The notes under the pieces are model-generated. The model ran no database searches. It was not told the origin of the DNA and saw only the letters and a program-made list of their open reading frames with translations. Source: an uncultured Verrucomicrobia subdivision 3 bacterium (GTDB lineage Bacteria; Verrucomicrobiota; Verrucomicrobiae; Limisphaerales; UBA11358). From it: a DNA stretch of 41,666 nucleotides. How positions within the stretch are numbered: the first letter of the stretch is position 1; each line of letters begins with the position of its first letter. The stretch is from assembly GCA_903921455.1 (NCBI GenBank), contig CAIXPZ010000217.1, forward strand, positions 1-41,666, read 5' to 3'. Shown piece by piece: positions 24,451-33,849 of this stretch. The position numbers and the translations under genes are program-made.

Positions 24451-27400
24451 ATGAAATCTTTCACGGATCTCTTCATCCGCCGGCCGGTGCTGGCGACCGT
24501 CGTCAGCCTGATCATTTTGATCGCGGGCCTGCAGGCCATCCGCTCGCTCAATATCCGGCAATATCCGCGCAGCGAAAACGCGACGATCACGGTGACGACG
24601 GTTTATGTCGGCGCGAGCGCGAACCTGGTGCGCGGCTTCGTCACCCAGCCGCTGGAGCGAGCCATCGCGGCGGCGGACGGCATTGATTACATGGAATCGG
24701 CCAGCAAACTGGGCCTCTCCACCATCATCGTGCATCTGCGGCTGAACTATGATTCCAAGAAGGCGCTCGGGGAAATCAGCTCCAAAGTGGACCAGGTGCG
24801 CAACGATCTGCCGCCCGAGGCGGAAATCCCCACGCTCACCATCGCCACCGCCGACTCGCAGTTCGCGTCGGCCTACTTGAGTTTCACGTCGGATATTCTG
24901 CAGGCGAATCAGATCACGGATTACCTGACGCGGGTGGTGCAGCCGCGCCTGACGGCCCTGGAGGGCGTGCAAAAAGCCGATATTCTGGGGGGGCGCACGT
25001 TCGCGATGCGCATCTGGCTGAAGTCCGAACGGCTCGCGGCGTTCAACATCAGCCCGAACGAGGTGCGGGTGGCGCTGGCGGCGAATAATTTTCTTTCCGC
25101 CGTCGGTCAGACCAAAGGCTCGCTGGTCCAGGTGAATCTGACGGCGAACACGGATTTGCGTTCGGTGGATGAATTCAAGCATCTCGTCGTCCGCCGGCAC
25201 GGCGATCAGCTCGTGCGCCTGAGCGACGTGGCCGACGTGGTGCTGGGCGCGGAGGATTATAATTCCGAGGTGCGCTTCAGCGGCGAACGCGCGGTGTTCA
25301 TGGGTATCTGGGCGCTGCCGAATGCAAACTCGCTCGACGTCATCAAGCGCGTGCGCGTGGAAATGGCGGCGATCCAGAAAGAGCTGCCCACCGGCCTCAC
25401 GGCGCGCGTGGCGTATGACGCGACCCAGTATATCGCCGACGCGCTCCACGAAGTGGTGAAGACGCTGGTCATCACGCTGGTCATCGTGTCGGTCGTGATC
25501 TTTCTGTTCCTTGGCTCGTTCCGCTCGGTGCTGATCCCGCTGGTCGCGATTCCGCTCTCGCTCATCGGCGCGGTATTCCTGATGCAGGTGTTCGGTTTCA
25601 CGCTGAACCTGCTCACGCTGCTGGCGGTCGTGCTGGCGGTCGGGCTGGTGGTGGATGACGCCATCGTCATCGTGGAAAATGTGGAACGCCACATCCGCGA
25701 AGGGAAGACGCCGTTGGATTCGGCCTTGCTCGGCGCGCGCGAACTGGTCGGGCCGGTCATCGCCATGACCATCACGCTCGCGGCGGTTTACGCGCCGATT
25801 GCCTTTCAGGGCGGTTTGACCGGTTCCCTGTTCCGCGAATTTGCGCTCACACTGGCGGGCGCGGTGTTCATCTCCGGCATCGTGGCCCTGACGCTGTCGC
25901 CGGTGATGGCGTCACGCCTGTTGCGCCACGACCGCGAGGAGCACGGCCTCGTGGGCCGGATCAACCGCGACTTTGACCGGCTGAAAAATTTCTACGGGCG
26001 CGTGCTGGACTGGACGCTCGCGCGGCGGCCGCTGGTCTATGCGGTCTGGATCGGGCTCACGCTGCTGACGCTGCCGATGTTCCTGATGGCCTGGAAGGCG
26101 AAAGAGCCGGCGCCGGCCGAGGATCAAGGCGTCGTTTTCGGCGTCGTGGAAACGCCGCCGGACGCGACCATCGAGCAGACCTCGTTTTATGCGGATCTGG
26201 CCGGCCGCGCCTTTGCCACCGTGCCGGAGCAGGCCCATATCTTTCAGCTGACCCAGCCGGACATGGGCTTTGGCGGGCTGGTGGTCAAATCCTGGGGCGA
26301 ACGGAAGCGGACCGTTTTCCAGATCGTCCCGGAAGTGCAGGCGATGGTGAACAAGCTGCCCGGCATCCGCATGTTCATGGTCACGCCGCCGCCGCTGCCG
26401 ACCGGGGGCGAGAATTTTCCCGTGAACCTCGTGCTCTCCGGCACCGGCGAGCCGGAGGAAATTTTGAAATATGCGCAGCAGTTGCAGCAGGAATGTGCGA
26501 CCAACGGCATGTTTGCTTTTCCGCCGATGATTGACACGAAAGTCGATCAGCCTGAAGTCGAGCTGGTGATCGACCGGGACAAGGTCGCCGCGCTCGGCCT
26601 GGACATGCAGACGGTCGGCTCGGATCTGGGCGCCCTGGTCGGCGGCAATTATGTGAACCGCTTCGATCTCGCGGGGCGCAGTTACAAGGTCATTCCCCAG
26701 CTGGAGCGCGGCGCGCGGCTGAATGCCGATCAGCTGCAGAACACCTACGTCAAAGGGCCGGGGGCGCAGCTCATTCCCGTCAGCACCTTCGCGCGCCTCG
26801 AAAAACACACCACGCCGCGGGCGCTGAACCGGTTCCAGCAGCTGAATTCGGTCAAGCTCAGCGGCGTCGCGATTGTCCCGCTGGATACCGCGCTGAAATT
26901 TCTGGAGGCGGAGGCCGCGCGGATCCTGCCGAGCGGTTGCAAGCTGGATTACACCGGCGACTCGCGGTTTTTGCGCACGGAAGGCGACAAGTTTCTCCCG
27001 GCGTTCCTGCTCGCGGTCGTGCTGATCATTCTGGTTCTGGCGGCGCAGTTCAACAGTTTCCGCGATCCGTTCATCATCATTCTGGGCTCAGTGCCGCTGG
27101 CGATTTTCGGCGCGCTCATCTTCTGCTTCCTGAAAATGCCCAATCCCAACCTGCCGTTCTGGACGAACGGCTGGACGACTTCCATGAATATCTATTCCGA
27201 GGTCGGCTTGATCACGCTCGTCGGCCTCATCGCCAAGAACGGCATCCTCATCGTGGAATTCGCCAACCAACTCCAGCGTCAGGGCCGCTCCAAACCGCAG
27301 GCCATCCGCGAGTCGGCGATGCTGCGGCTGCGCCCGGTGCTGATGACCACCGTGGCCACCATCGCCGGCAATTTCCCGCTGACGCTGGTCACCGGCGCGG

Positions 27401-27564
27401 GCGCGGCGGCGCGCAATTCCATCGGCATCGTGCTGGTCAGCGGCATGAGCATCGGCACGCTGTTCACGCTGCTCGTCGTGCCGTCCATCTACATCTTGAT
27501 CGCGAAGGATCACGGCGGCGAAACGTCCATGCCGGCGGGAGCCCCGGTGCCGGCCCATGAATGA
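24451..27564 (+). CDS. RND family multidrug-type efflux transporter (HAE-1-like)
   Basis: A 1037-residue inner-membrane proton-driven RND pump. It starts FTDLFIRRPVLATVVSLIIL, and helix 4 carries the proton-relay motif LAVGLVVDDAIVIVENVERH with the paired aspartates. GGLTGSLFREFALTLAGAV and the C-terminal repeat LIGLIAKNGILIVEFANQLQ are characteristic. Two large periplasmic loops lie between helices 1-2 and 7-8. Substrates cannot be predicted. It overlaps the downstream EmrA-like gene by 8 bp, so the RND and MFS modules are likely co-translated. Confidence 0.95.
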   Translation: MKSFTDLFIRRPVLATVVSLIILIAGLQAIRSLNIRQYPRSENATITVTTVYVGASANLVRGFVTQPLERAIAAADGIDYMESASKLGLSTIIVHLRLNYDSKKALGEISSKVDQVRNDLPPEAEIPTLTIATADSQFASAYLSFTSDILQANQITDYLTRVVQPRLTALEGVQKADILGGRTFAMRIWLKSERLAAFNISPNEVRVALAANNFLSAVGQTKGSLVQVNLTANTDLRSVDEFKHLVVRRHGDQLVRLSDVADVVLGAEDYNSEVRFSGERAVFMGIWALPNANSLDVIKRVRVEMAAIQKELPTGLTARVAYDATQYIADALHEVVKTLVITLVIVSVVIFLFLGSFRSVLIPLVAIPLSLIGAVFLMQVFGFTLNLLTLLAVVLAVGLVVDDAIVIVENVERHIREGKTPLDSALLGARELVGPVIAMTITLAAVYAPIAFQGGLTGSLFREFALTLAGAVFISGIVALTLSPVMASRLLRHDREEHGLVGRINRDFDRLKNFYGRVLDWTLARRPLVYAVWIGLTLLTLPMFLMAWKAKEPAPAEDQGVVFGVVETPPDATIEQTSFYADLAGRAFATVPEQAHIFQLTQPDMGFGGLVVKSWGERKRTVFQIVPEVQAMVNKLPGIRMFMVTPPPLPTGGENFPVNLVLSGTGEPEEILKYAQQLQQECATNGMFAFPPMIDTKVDQPEVELVIDRDKVAALGLDMQTVGSDLGALVGGNYVNRFDLAGRSYKVIPQLERGARLNADQLQNTYVKGPGAQLIPVSTFARLEKHTTPRALNRFQQLNSVKLSGVAIVPLDTALKFLEAEAARILPSGCKLDYTGDSRFLRTEGDKFLPAFLLAVVLIILVLAAQFNSFRDPFIIILGSVPLAIFGALIFCFLKMPNPNLPFWTNGWTTSMNIYSEVGLITLVGLIAKNGILIVEFANQLQRQGRSKPQAIRESAMLRLRPVLMTTVATIAGNFPLTLVTGAGAAARNSIGIVLVSGMSIGTLFTLLVVPSIYILIAKDHGGETSMPAGAPVPAHE

Positions 27565-28783
27565 TAATCCTGCCCATCCTGCCGCGCCGGAAAATGCGAA
27601 CGTCCCGGCGTTGGCCAGGTTCAGCTCGCCGCTGGTCCTCTGGCCGGCGGCCCTCGTGCTGGCCGCGTTGCTGTTTTTCGGGCTGAAAACGCTCGCATTT
27701 TTCTTCACGCATGAGTCCACCGACGATGCCTTCATTGCCGGCCACGTCATTTCCATTGCGCCGCGGATCGCCGGCGCGGTTGCGGCGGTCCACGTCCACG
27801 ATAACCAGTGGGTGAGCACGAATGATTTGCTGGTGGAACTGGATCCGGCGGATTACGCGATCACCGTGGCGCAAAAACAATCGGCCGCCGCCTCGCAGGA
27901 CGCCAATTTCCGCACCGTGGTGGCCGCCGTGGAATTGATGCGCGCCAAGGTCGCCACCGCCGCTGCTTCGGCGCGCAAGGCCCAGGCTGACGCCGTCGCC
28001 GCCGAAGCCACCACCCGGAAATCGCAGGCGGATTTCGACCGCGCGCAGGAATTGGTGAAGCAAAAGACCATCTCGTCGCAGGAATTTGACGCGATGGTGG
28101 CCGCCAACCGCAAGGCGCAGGCGGATTGGAAATCCGCCCAGGAAAATACGGACGAGGAGACGTCCAAGGTGGATGAGGCGGAAAAACAGCTGGACGCGGT
28201 GCTGGCGGAAAAGGAGATGGCCCTTTCGCAGCTCAACGAAGCTCAGACCAACGTGGCGGCGGCCAGATTGACCTTGTCCTACACCAAAATCTTCGCCCCC
28301 ATCGCCGGCCGCGTCACCCGCAAGTCCGTCGAGGCCGGCGATTACCTCCAGGTCGGGCAGCAGATCCTGTCCCTTGTGCCGGCGGAGGTCTGGGTCATCG
28401 CTAATTTCAAGGAATCGCAGTTGAACCAGATGCGCCCCGGCCAGCCCGCGACGGTGGAGATTGACGCACTGGGTGGCCGCGATTTCGCCGCGCACGTGGA
28501 CAGCCTCCAGGCCGGCAGCGGCGCGTCGTTCAGTTTGTTGCCGCCGGAAAATGCGACCGGCAACTTCGTGAAAGTCGTCCAGCGCGTGCCGGTGAAAATT
28601 GTTTTTGATGAGCCGCTGCCGGCCGGTTTCGTGGTCGGCCCCGGCCTGTCCGTGACGCCGAGCGTGCAGATTGGTAAACTGGCGCCGCCCGCGTGGTTGC
28701 TCGCGGTCGCGGCCGTCGTCTTGGCGGTTGGCGGGGTGGGGCTGTTTCGGCAGTTCACCGGCCGCCCAGCTTCCGCAAAGTAA
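27557..28783 (+). CDS. EmrA-like membrane fusion protein (HlyD family)
   Basis: A 408-residue adaptor of the EmrA type, partner of DHA2-class MFS exporters. A single N-terminal membrane helix (PLVLWPAALVLAALLFFGL) leads to the family motif STDDAFIAGHVISIAPRIAG. A long alanine-rich coiled-coil (about residues 100-235) follows, then LSYTKIFAPIAGRVTRKSVE and the beta-barrel VWVIANFKESQLNQMRPGQ. An additional hydrophobic C-terminal helix (WLLAVAAVVLAVGGVGLF) is present, which is not usual for EmrA. It overlaps the RND gene by 8 bp and precedes the EmrB-like gene by 6 bp. Confidence 0.93.
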   Translation: MNDNPAHPAAPENANVPALARFSSPLVLWPAALVLAALLFFGLKTLAFFFTHESTDDAFIAGHVISIAPRIAGAVAAVHVHDNQWVSTNDLLVELDPADYAITVAQKQSAAASQDANFRTVVAAVELMRAKVATAAASARKAQADAVAAEATTRKSQADFDRAQELVKQKTISSQEFDAMVAANRKAQADWKSAQENTDEETSKVDEAEKQLDAVLAEKEMALSQLNEAQTNVAAARLTLSYTKIFAPIAGRVTRKSVEAGDYLQVGQQILSLVPAEVWVIANFKESQLNQMRPGQPATVEIDALGGRDFAAHVDSLQAGSGASFSLLPPENATGNFVKVVQRVPVKIVFDEPLPAGFVVGPGLSVTPSVQIGKLAPPAWLLAVAAVVLAVGGVGLFRQFTGRPASAK

Positions 28784-28789
28784 TTTCTC

Positions 28790-30349
28790 ATGCCGCAGGA
28801 CTGGAAACCGCGCCACAGCCCGTGGCTCATCGCGATGGGCGTGATGATGGCGACGTTCATGGAGGTGCTGGACACGTCCATCGCCAACATCGCGCTGCCG
28901 CACATCGCGGGCAGCCTCTCCGCAACGCCCGAGGAGGCGACGTGGGTGCTCACCAGCTATCTCGTCTCGAACGCCATCGTGCTGCCGGCGACCGGCTGGC
29001 TGGCCAATCACTTCGGGCGCAAGCGCGTCTTCATCACTTGCATCCTGCTGTTCACGCTCTCGTCCGCGCTGTGCGGACTGGCGTGGAGCCTGCCGACGCT
29101 CATCTTCGCCCGCATTTTGCAGGGCATCGGCGGCGGCGCCATGGTGCCGATCGCGCAGTCCATCATGCTGGAAAGTTTCCCGCGCCAGAAACGCGGCGCG
29201 GCCATGGCCATCTTTGCGCAGGGCGTCGTGGTGGCGCCGATTCTCGGCCCGACGCTCGGCGGCTGGATCACGGACAGCTATTCCTGGCGCTGGATTTTTT
29301 ACATCAATTTGCCGGTGGGCATCCTGGCCATGCTCGCCGCGCAATGGCTCGTCGAAGACCCGCCCTACATCCAGCGCAATAAATCAGCGACGATTGACTA
29401 TGTCGGCTTCGGCCTGCTGGCGGTGTGGCTGGCGACGCTGCAGATCCTCTTGGACAAGGGCCAGGAAGCCGACTGGTTCGGCGCGGTGTGGGTGCGCTGG
29501 TTCACGCTGACGTCGCTGCTGTCGTTCGCCGGCTTTATCTGGTGGCAGCTCAAGACCGAGCATCCGCTGGTGGATTTGAAAGTATTCAAAAATCGGAATT
29601 TCACCCTCGGCCTCATCCTGATGACGACGCTTGGCGCGATTCTCTACGGGACCACCGCGCAGATTCCGCTGTTCCTGCAGACGCTCATGGGCTATCCGGC
29701 GCTGCAAAGCGGCTACGCCATGAGCCCGCGCGGCATCGCGGCGTTTATCACGACGTTTTTTGTCGGCCGGCTGGTGGGAAAAATGCGGGCGAAGTGGATG
29801 CTCTGCATCGGCTTTATCCTGTTGGCAGTGTCCTCGTTTATGTTGAGCCACCTGAACCTGCAAGTCGCCCGGATCAACGTCATCTGGCCGAGCGTCGTCA
29901 ACGGCGTCGCCATCAGTTTTATTTTTGTGCCGCTGACCACGATCACCATGAGCCAGTTGCACCAGCAGCAGCTTGGCAATGCCACCGGCCTCTACAACCT
30001 CATGCGCAACCTGGGCGGCAGCATCGGCATCGCGTTTGTCACCACGATGCTGGCGCGTGGCGCGCAGACCCATCAGGCGGTGATGGTCGGGCAGCTCGCG
30101 CCGGACAACCCGGCCTTCCGGCAGTCGCTCGCTGCGGCCAATCAGGCGCTGGCGCAGCACACCGATCCCGTGACCGCCTCGCGTCAGGCTTACCAGGCCG
30201 TTTATTCGCTGCTCGATCAGCAGGCGCACCTGCTGGCGTTCGTGGATAATTTTTTTATCTTCGGCGCGCTGGCTTTGGGGGCCATGCCGCTCATCTTCCT
30301 GTTCAAACGCGTGGTCGCGCCGGCCAAGACCGTGGCGACGGTCCACTGA
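28790..30349 (+). CDS. EmrB-like DHA2 family MFS exporter
   Basis: A 519-residue major facilitator of the DHA2 (14-helix) family. Signature parts are MATFMEVLDTSIANIALPHIAG in the first helix, WLANHFGRKRVFI (loop 2-3 motif A), RILQGIGGGAMVPI and the motif-C-like segment GVVVAPILGPTLGGW. It pairs with the upstream EmrA-like adaptor to form a tripartite exporter if an outer-membrane channel is supplied elsewhere. It is the last gene of the tetR-RND-Emr transcript and meets the convergent phosphomannomutase gene stop-to-stop, with no spacer. Confidence 0.95.
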   Translation: MPQDWKPRHSPWLIAMGVMMATFMEVLDTSIANIALPHIAGSLSATPEEATWVLTSYLVSNAIVLPATGWLANHFGRKRVFITCILLFTLSSALCGLAWSLPTLIFARILQGIGGGAMVPIAQSIMLESFPRQKRGAAMAIFAQGVVVAPILGPTLGGWITDSYSWRWIFYINLPVGILAMLAAQWLVEDPPYIQRNKSATIDYVGFGLLAVWLATLQILLDKGQEADWFGAVWVRWFTLTSLLSFAGFIWWQLKTEHPLVDLKVFKNRNFTLGLILMTTLGAILYGTTAQIPLFLQTLMGYPALQSGYAMSPRGIAAFITTFFVGRLVGKMRAKWMLCIGFILLAVSSFMLSHLNLQVARINVIWPSVVNGVAISFIFVPLTTITMSQLHQQQLGNATGLYNLMRNLGGSIGIAFVTTMLARGAQTHQAVMVGQLAPDNPAFRQSLAAANQALAQHTDPVTASRQAYQAVYSLLDQQAHLLAFVDNFFIFGALALGAMPLIFLFKRVVAPAKTVATVH

Positions 30350-31831
30350 TCAGCCGCGGATTTTCGCCAGCGTCAGAGCCGTGATTTCGCGGGCGCGCGC
30401 GTCGGTCGCGGCCTCGGCGTAGCAGCGGAATTCGGGCGCGTTGCCGGACGGGCGCAGGTGGATGACTTCCTCGTTGGCAAACGTGATGCGCAGGCCGTCC
30501 GTGCGGTTCCAACCGGCAACGGCTCCGCAAATTCCGCCGAACATTTTTTCCATCGCCGTTTGGTCGGCGGCGGCGGAGCCGGAGTGGAACGTCGCCAGGA
30601 TGGCCGCGCTTTTTTCGGTCGCAAAATCTTTCAGCCGGTCGCTGGCCGTGAAGCGCGCGGGCAAATCCGCCGCGAGCTGGGAAACGGTTTTCCGCCGGGC
30701 TTTCGCTAGCAGCAGAATGCCAAGCATCACGATCACCGCGTCGCGCGTGGGCAGGGCGCGGAGTCGCTTGCCATCGCTGTCGATGTCCGAGTTGAGCAGG
30801 AATCCGCCGTTGGCCTCGTAGCCGACCACGCGCTTTGCCCCGCTGGCCGTGGCTTGCATCATCGAAACGACCACGAACGGCGAGCCGATGCGCGTGCGGC
30901 GGACTTCGGGGAACCAGCCGCACTTGTCCACGGCGGTGTTGCAGCTGACCGGCGTGCTGACGGAATCGGCCGCCAGAAACCTGGCGCACAGAATCCCCGC
31001 CACGTCGCCGCGCAGCCAGTTGCCGCGCTCGTCGCTGACCAGCGGGCGGTCGCTGTCGCCGTCGGCGGAAACGAGGGCGTCAAACTTGCCCGTGGCCGCC
31101 CAGTCGTGCGCCAGCGCCACGTCTTCTGGCCGGATGGCTTCGGTGTCCACGGGAATGAATTTTTCCGACCGACCGAGCGGCGTGACTTCCGCGCCGAGGT
31201 GCGAAAGGATTTTCACCAGCACGTCGCGCCCGACCGCCGAGTGCTGGTAAACCCCGACCCGCCAGCCTTTCAGCGCGTCATGGCTGAAAAAATTCAGGTA
31301 GCGCATGACGTAATTCTCGCCGGCGACCGGCGAAACTTCGGGGGCTGGTTTTACCTTCGCAAAATTTCCGGCCGCATGGAACTGCGCATCGTCCAGCTCG
31401 ACGACCTGGCTGCTCATGCCTTGCTCATCTTCCTTCAGCACTTCGCCGGTGGCCTTGTTGAATTTGATGCCGTTGCGGTCGTCCGGAATATGGCTGCCGG
31501 TGACCATGATGGCGGGAATTTTATTTTCCAGGCCGAATAGCGCGACGGCCGGCGATGGCACTTTGCCGCAGTTCACCGCCTGATAGCCCATGTCCTCGGC
31601 GGCCCGGCAGACGGCTGCCATCACGCGGTCGCTGCTGGGGCGGAAATCGCCGCCCACCGCGACGCGCTCGCCGGCGCGCTGGAGTTCGCCGATGGCTTCG
31701 AGGTATTGCAGAAAGCCCCTGGTATAGGCGTAGCACACCTGGTCGGTCATCGCCGTCGCCAGCCCGCGCGCGCCGCTCGTGCCAAACGCCACGCCGCTGC
31801 GCGCCATGAGTTCGTTGATGGAAATTTTCAT
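30350..31831 (-). CDS. Phosphomannomutase/phosphoglucomutase family enzyme
   Basis: A 493-residue alpha-D-phosphohexomutase. The start motif FGTSGARGLA, active-site phosphoserine Ser113 in MVTGSHIPDDRNG, metal loop DGDSDRPL (residues 257-263), sugar-binding GYEANGGF and phosphate-binding RPSGNAPEFR are all present. It interconverts hexose 1- and 6-phosphates for nucleotide-sugar or glycogen metabolism. Whether mannose or glucose phosphate is preferred cannot be decided, though GYEANGGF is common in phosphomannomutases. It follows the GH2 gene by 34 bp on the same strand and is stop-to-stop with the EmrB gene. Confidence 0.93.
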   Translation of the reverse strand: MKISINELMARSGVAFGTSGARGLATAMTDQVCYAYTRGFLQYLEAIGELQRAGERVAVGGDFRPSSDRVMAAVCRAAEDMGYQAVNCGKVPSPAVALFGLENKIPAIMVTGSHIPDDRNGIKFNKATGEVLKEDEQGMSSQVVELDDAQFHAAGNFAKVKPAPEVSPVAGENYVMRYLNFFSHDALKGWRVGVYQHSAVGRDVLVKILSHLGAEVTPLGRSEKFIPVDTEAIRPEDVALAHDWAATGKFDALVSADGDSDRPLVSDERGNWLRGDVAGILCARFLAADSVSTPVSCNTAVDKCGWFPEVRRTRIGSPFVVVSMMQATASGAKRVVGYEANGGFLLNSDIDSDGKRLRALPTRDAVIVMLGILLLAKARRKTVSQLAADLPARFTASDRLKDFATEKSAAILATFHSGSAAADQTAMEKMFGGICGAVAGWNRTDGLRITFANEEVIHLRPSGNAPEFRCYAEAATDARAREITALTLAKIRG

Positions 31832-31852
31832 CCTGATCTGGAAAATTATTTT

Positions 31853-31882
31853 ATTTCGCCGCCGCCTATTTCGCCGTCGCCT
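31853..31882. repeat. 15-bp tandem duplication at the 3' end of the GH2 gene
   Basis: ATTTCGCCGCCGCCT and ATTTCGCCGTCGCCT are adjacent and differ by one base. On the minus strand the second unit repeats the last codons and the TAG stop of the GH2 gene, leaving two in-frame stops. It looks like local replication slippage. Confidence 0.6.
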
Positions 31883-33692
31883 TTTCGTTATAGAAATTTT
31901 TCAGGACCTCGAAGGCCAGCTTCTTTTCGCCGTTCTGGCCGATCAGGCCTTTGCGATTCCAGCCGTCCTGCACGCCGGGCAGGTGCCGCTTGGGGGAGCG
32001 GAAGTCGCAGAGGATCCACGGCGTGCAGCCGCTGAAAGCCGGGAGTTTATCCAGCATGGCCAGCGTCCGCTTATAAACGTCCGCCTGATACTCCTCGCTG
32101 AACCGGGTTAGCGCGTCCGCGTGCCAGCCCTGCTTGGCGTCCGCGCCGAATTCGCTGATGAACACCGGCTTCTCGTAGCCGAACGACCAGCGCACCTGGT
32201 CGATTTTATCCGGCAGCCCGTCATACCAGCCGACGTATTGGTTGAAGCTCAGCAAGTCCGTGTATTGGCCGAACGGATCATCCACGATCTTATGGAGCGG
32301 GTCCTTCGGGTCGGCGTGAACCTCCATCGCCGCCGAAACCAGACGGGTGCCGTCCAGTGCGCGGGCCTCATCCACCAGCGATTTCAAAAACTTCGTGCGC
32401 TCCTCGCCCACCGGGGTTTCGTTGGCCACCGACCAGACGATGACGCTGGCGCGGTTCTGGTCGCGGGCGATCAGGCTATTCAACTGATTTTTAGCGTTCG
32501 CCAGCGTCTCTGTGTTGGTCCACTGGATCGTCCAGTAAACCGGAATTTCTTCCCAGCACATGATGCCGATTTCGTCGGCGACCCGCGCCATGTGTTCGTT
32601 ATGCGGATAATGCGCCAGCCGGACAAAATTACAGCCCAGCTCCTTCGCCCAGCCCAGCAGCTTGCGCGCGTCCGCCTCCGACCATGCCCGGCGGCCTTCG
32701 GTCGTGATTTCCTCGTGGATGCAGATGCCGCGCAGGAAAACCGGCTGGCCGTTCAACAGGATCTTCGTGCCGCTCGTCACCACCGTGCGGAAGCCGACGC
32801 GATCTTTCAATTCATCGGCCCCCGTAGAAATCACCACCTCGTTCAGCGCCGGCGATTCCGGCGACCACAGCTTGAGGTTGGGCGTGGTCAGTTCGCAGCG
32901 GGCGATTCCATCGGCACCGGCCTTCATTTCCGCCGCCAACTTCAAGGCGGGAAAAGCCAGCCGCACCGTCTGTTCTGGTTGGGCCCCGTCCAGCTGGACG
33001 CGGGCTTCAATCGTGTTGGTGGTGCCGGCTTTGAGCTGCACCTTGAAATTGGAGATAAACGTCGCGGGCGTCTCCACCAGCAGCACGTCGCGCGTGAGGC
33101 CGCCGTAGTTCCACCAGTCCGTGTTCACCGTCGGCACCGCCTCGGCGTGGCGGTTGTTGTTCACGCGGACGACGAGGGAGTTGCCTTTGGCTTTGGCCAG
33201 CGCGGTGATTTCGTAGGCGAACGGCGTGAAGCCGCCGAGGTGCTTGCCGAGTTTTTTGCCGTTAAGATAAACGTCGGCTTCATAGTTCGCCGCGCCAAAA
33301 TAGATGAATTGCCGGTGGTCTGCCGCCGCCTTGGGCGCGTCAAACTTGGTGCGATACCAGACCGAGCCTTCGTAATAAAACAATTGGTCGGCCTGCGAAT
33401 TCCAATCGCCGGGCACGTTGAGCGTCGGGCTGGTGTCGAAGTTGTATTCGATGAGCTCGGTCTTGTCCTTCGCCTGCTTGTCGAGGCCGAACCCGCCGGT
33501 GACTTTGCCGCTCTCGTCATAAGGCTTGTGGCGGTAGTCGAAATAGCCGGTGTCATACGGATCCACGATGTAGTTCCATTTGCCGTTCAGGCTGGTCGTC
33601 TGCCGGGCGAAAACATCGGCGATCACCACTTCGCTGCGGACCTGGAGCAGGCCGGCGGCGAACCCGGCCAGGCATAGAATGATTTTATTCAT
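31866..33692 (-). CDS. Secreted glycoside hydrolase family 2 enzyme (beta-glucuronidase/galactosidase-like)
   Basis: A 608-residue GH2 enzyme with a signal peptide (MNKIILCLAGFAAGLLQ). In-frame ATGs at 33713 and 33731 would extend it. Domain order is the usual sugar-binding sandwich (SLNGKWNYIVDPYD, YEGSVWYRTKF, YEADVYLNGKKLGKHLGGFTPF), an immunoglobulin-like middle (LWSPESPALNEV), then the catalytic barrel (FLRGICIHEE). The predicted acid/base is Glu425 (VWSVANETP) and the nucleophile Glu514 (VFISEFGAD). The length and WWNYGGLTRDV motif are closest to beta-glucuronidases, but the substrate is open. It probably forms a transcript with the hexomutase gene downstream, suggesting polysaccharide-sugar use. 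Confidence 0.92.
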   Translation of the reverse strand: MNKIILCLAGFAAGLLQVRSEVVIADVFARQTTSLNGKWNYIVDPYDTGYFDYRHKPYDESGKVTGGFGLDKQAKDKTELIEYNFDTSPTLNVPGDWNSQADQLFYYEGSVWYRTKFDAPKAAADHRQFIYFGAANYEADVYLNGKKLGKHLGGFTPFAYEITALAKAKGNSLVVRVNNNRHAEAVPTVNTDWWNYGGLTRDVLLVETPATFISNFKVQLKAGTTNTIEARVQLDGAQPEQTVRLAFPALKLAAEMKAGADGIARCELTTPNLKLWSPESPALNEVVISTGADELKDRVGFRTVVTSGTKILLNGQPVFLRGICIHEEITTEGRRAWSEADARKLLGWAKELGCNFVRLAHYPHNEHMARVADEIGIMCWEEIPVYWTIQWTNTETLANAKNQLNSLIARDQNRASVIVWSVANETPVGEERTKFLKSLVDEARALDGTRLVSAAMEVHADPKDPLHKIVDDPFGQYTDLLSFNQYVGWYDGLPDKIDQVRWSFGYEKPVFISEFGADAKQGWHADALTRFSEEYQADVYKRTLAMLDKLPAFSGCTPWILCDFRSPKRHLPGVQDGWNRKGLIGQNGEKKLAFEVLKNFYNEKATAK

Positions 33693-33849
33693 GAGGATAA
33701 AGTTGAACGCCATCAGGCTAGCGCATCTCAAAACCCGAAGAAATCAATTTTACTCAACCGGAAACCCGACCGGAAAACCGCACCCGTGATCAGGTCATTT
33801 GACGGAGGAGCGCATCAGTGGCATAGGTAACGGGCGGCAAAAAACAAAT

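Noticed and set aside
23479..25692. Minus-strand open frame of 737 codons opposite the RND genes
   Set aside because: It is an antisense shadow of the adaptor and pump genes. Composition is extremely rich in Arg, His, Gln and Asp, typical of the reverse frame of GC-rich coding sequence, with no domain.
27464..29344. Minus-strand open frame of 626 codons opposite emrA and emrB
   Set aside because: Antisense shadow; both sense genes have complete family motifs.
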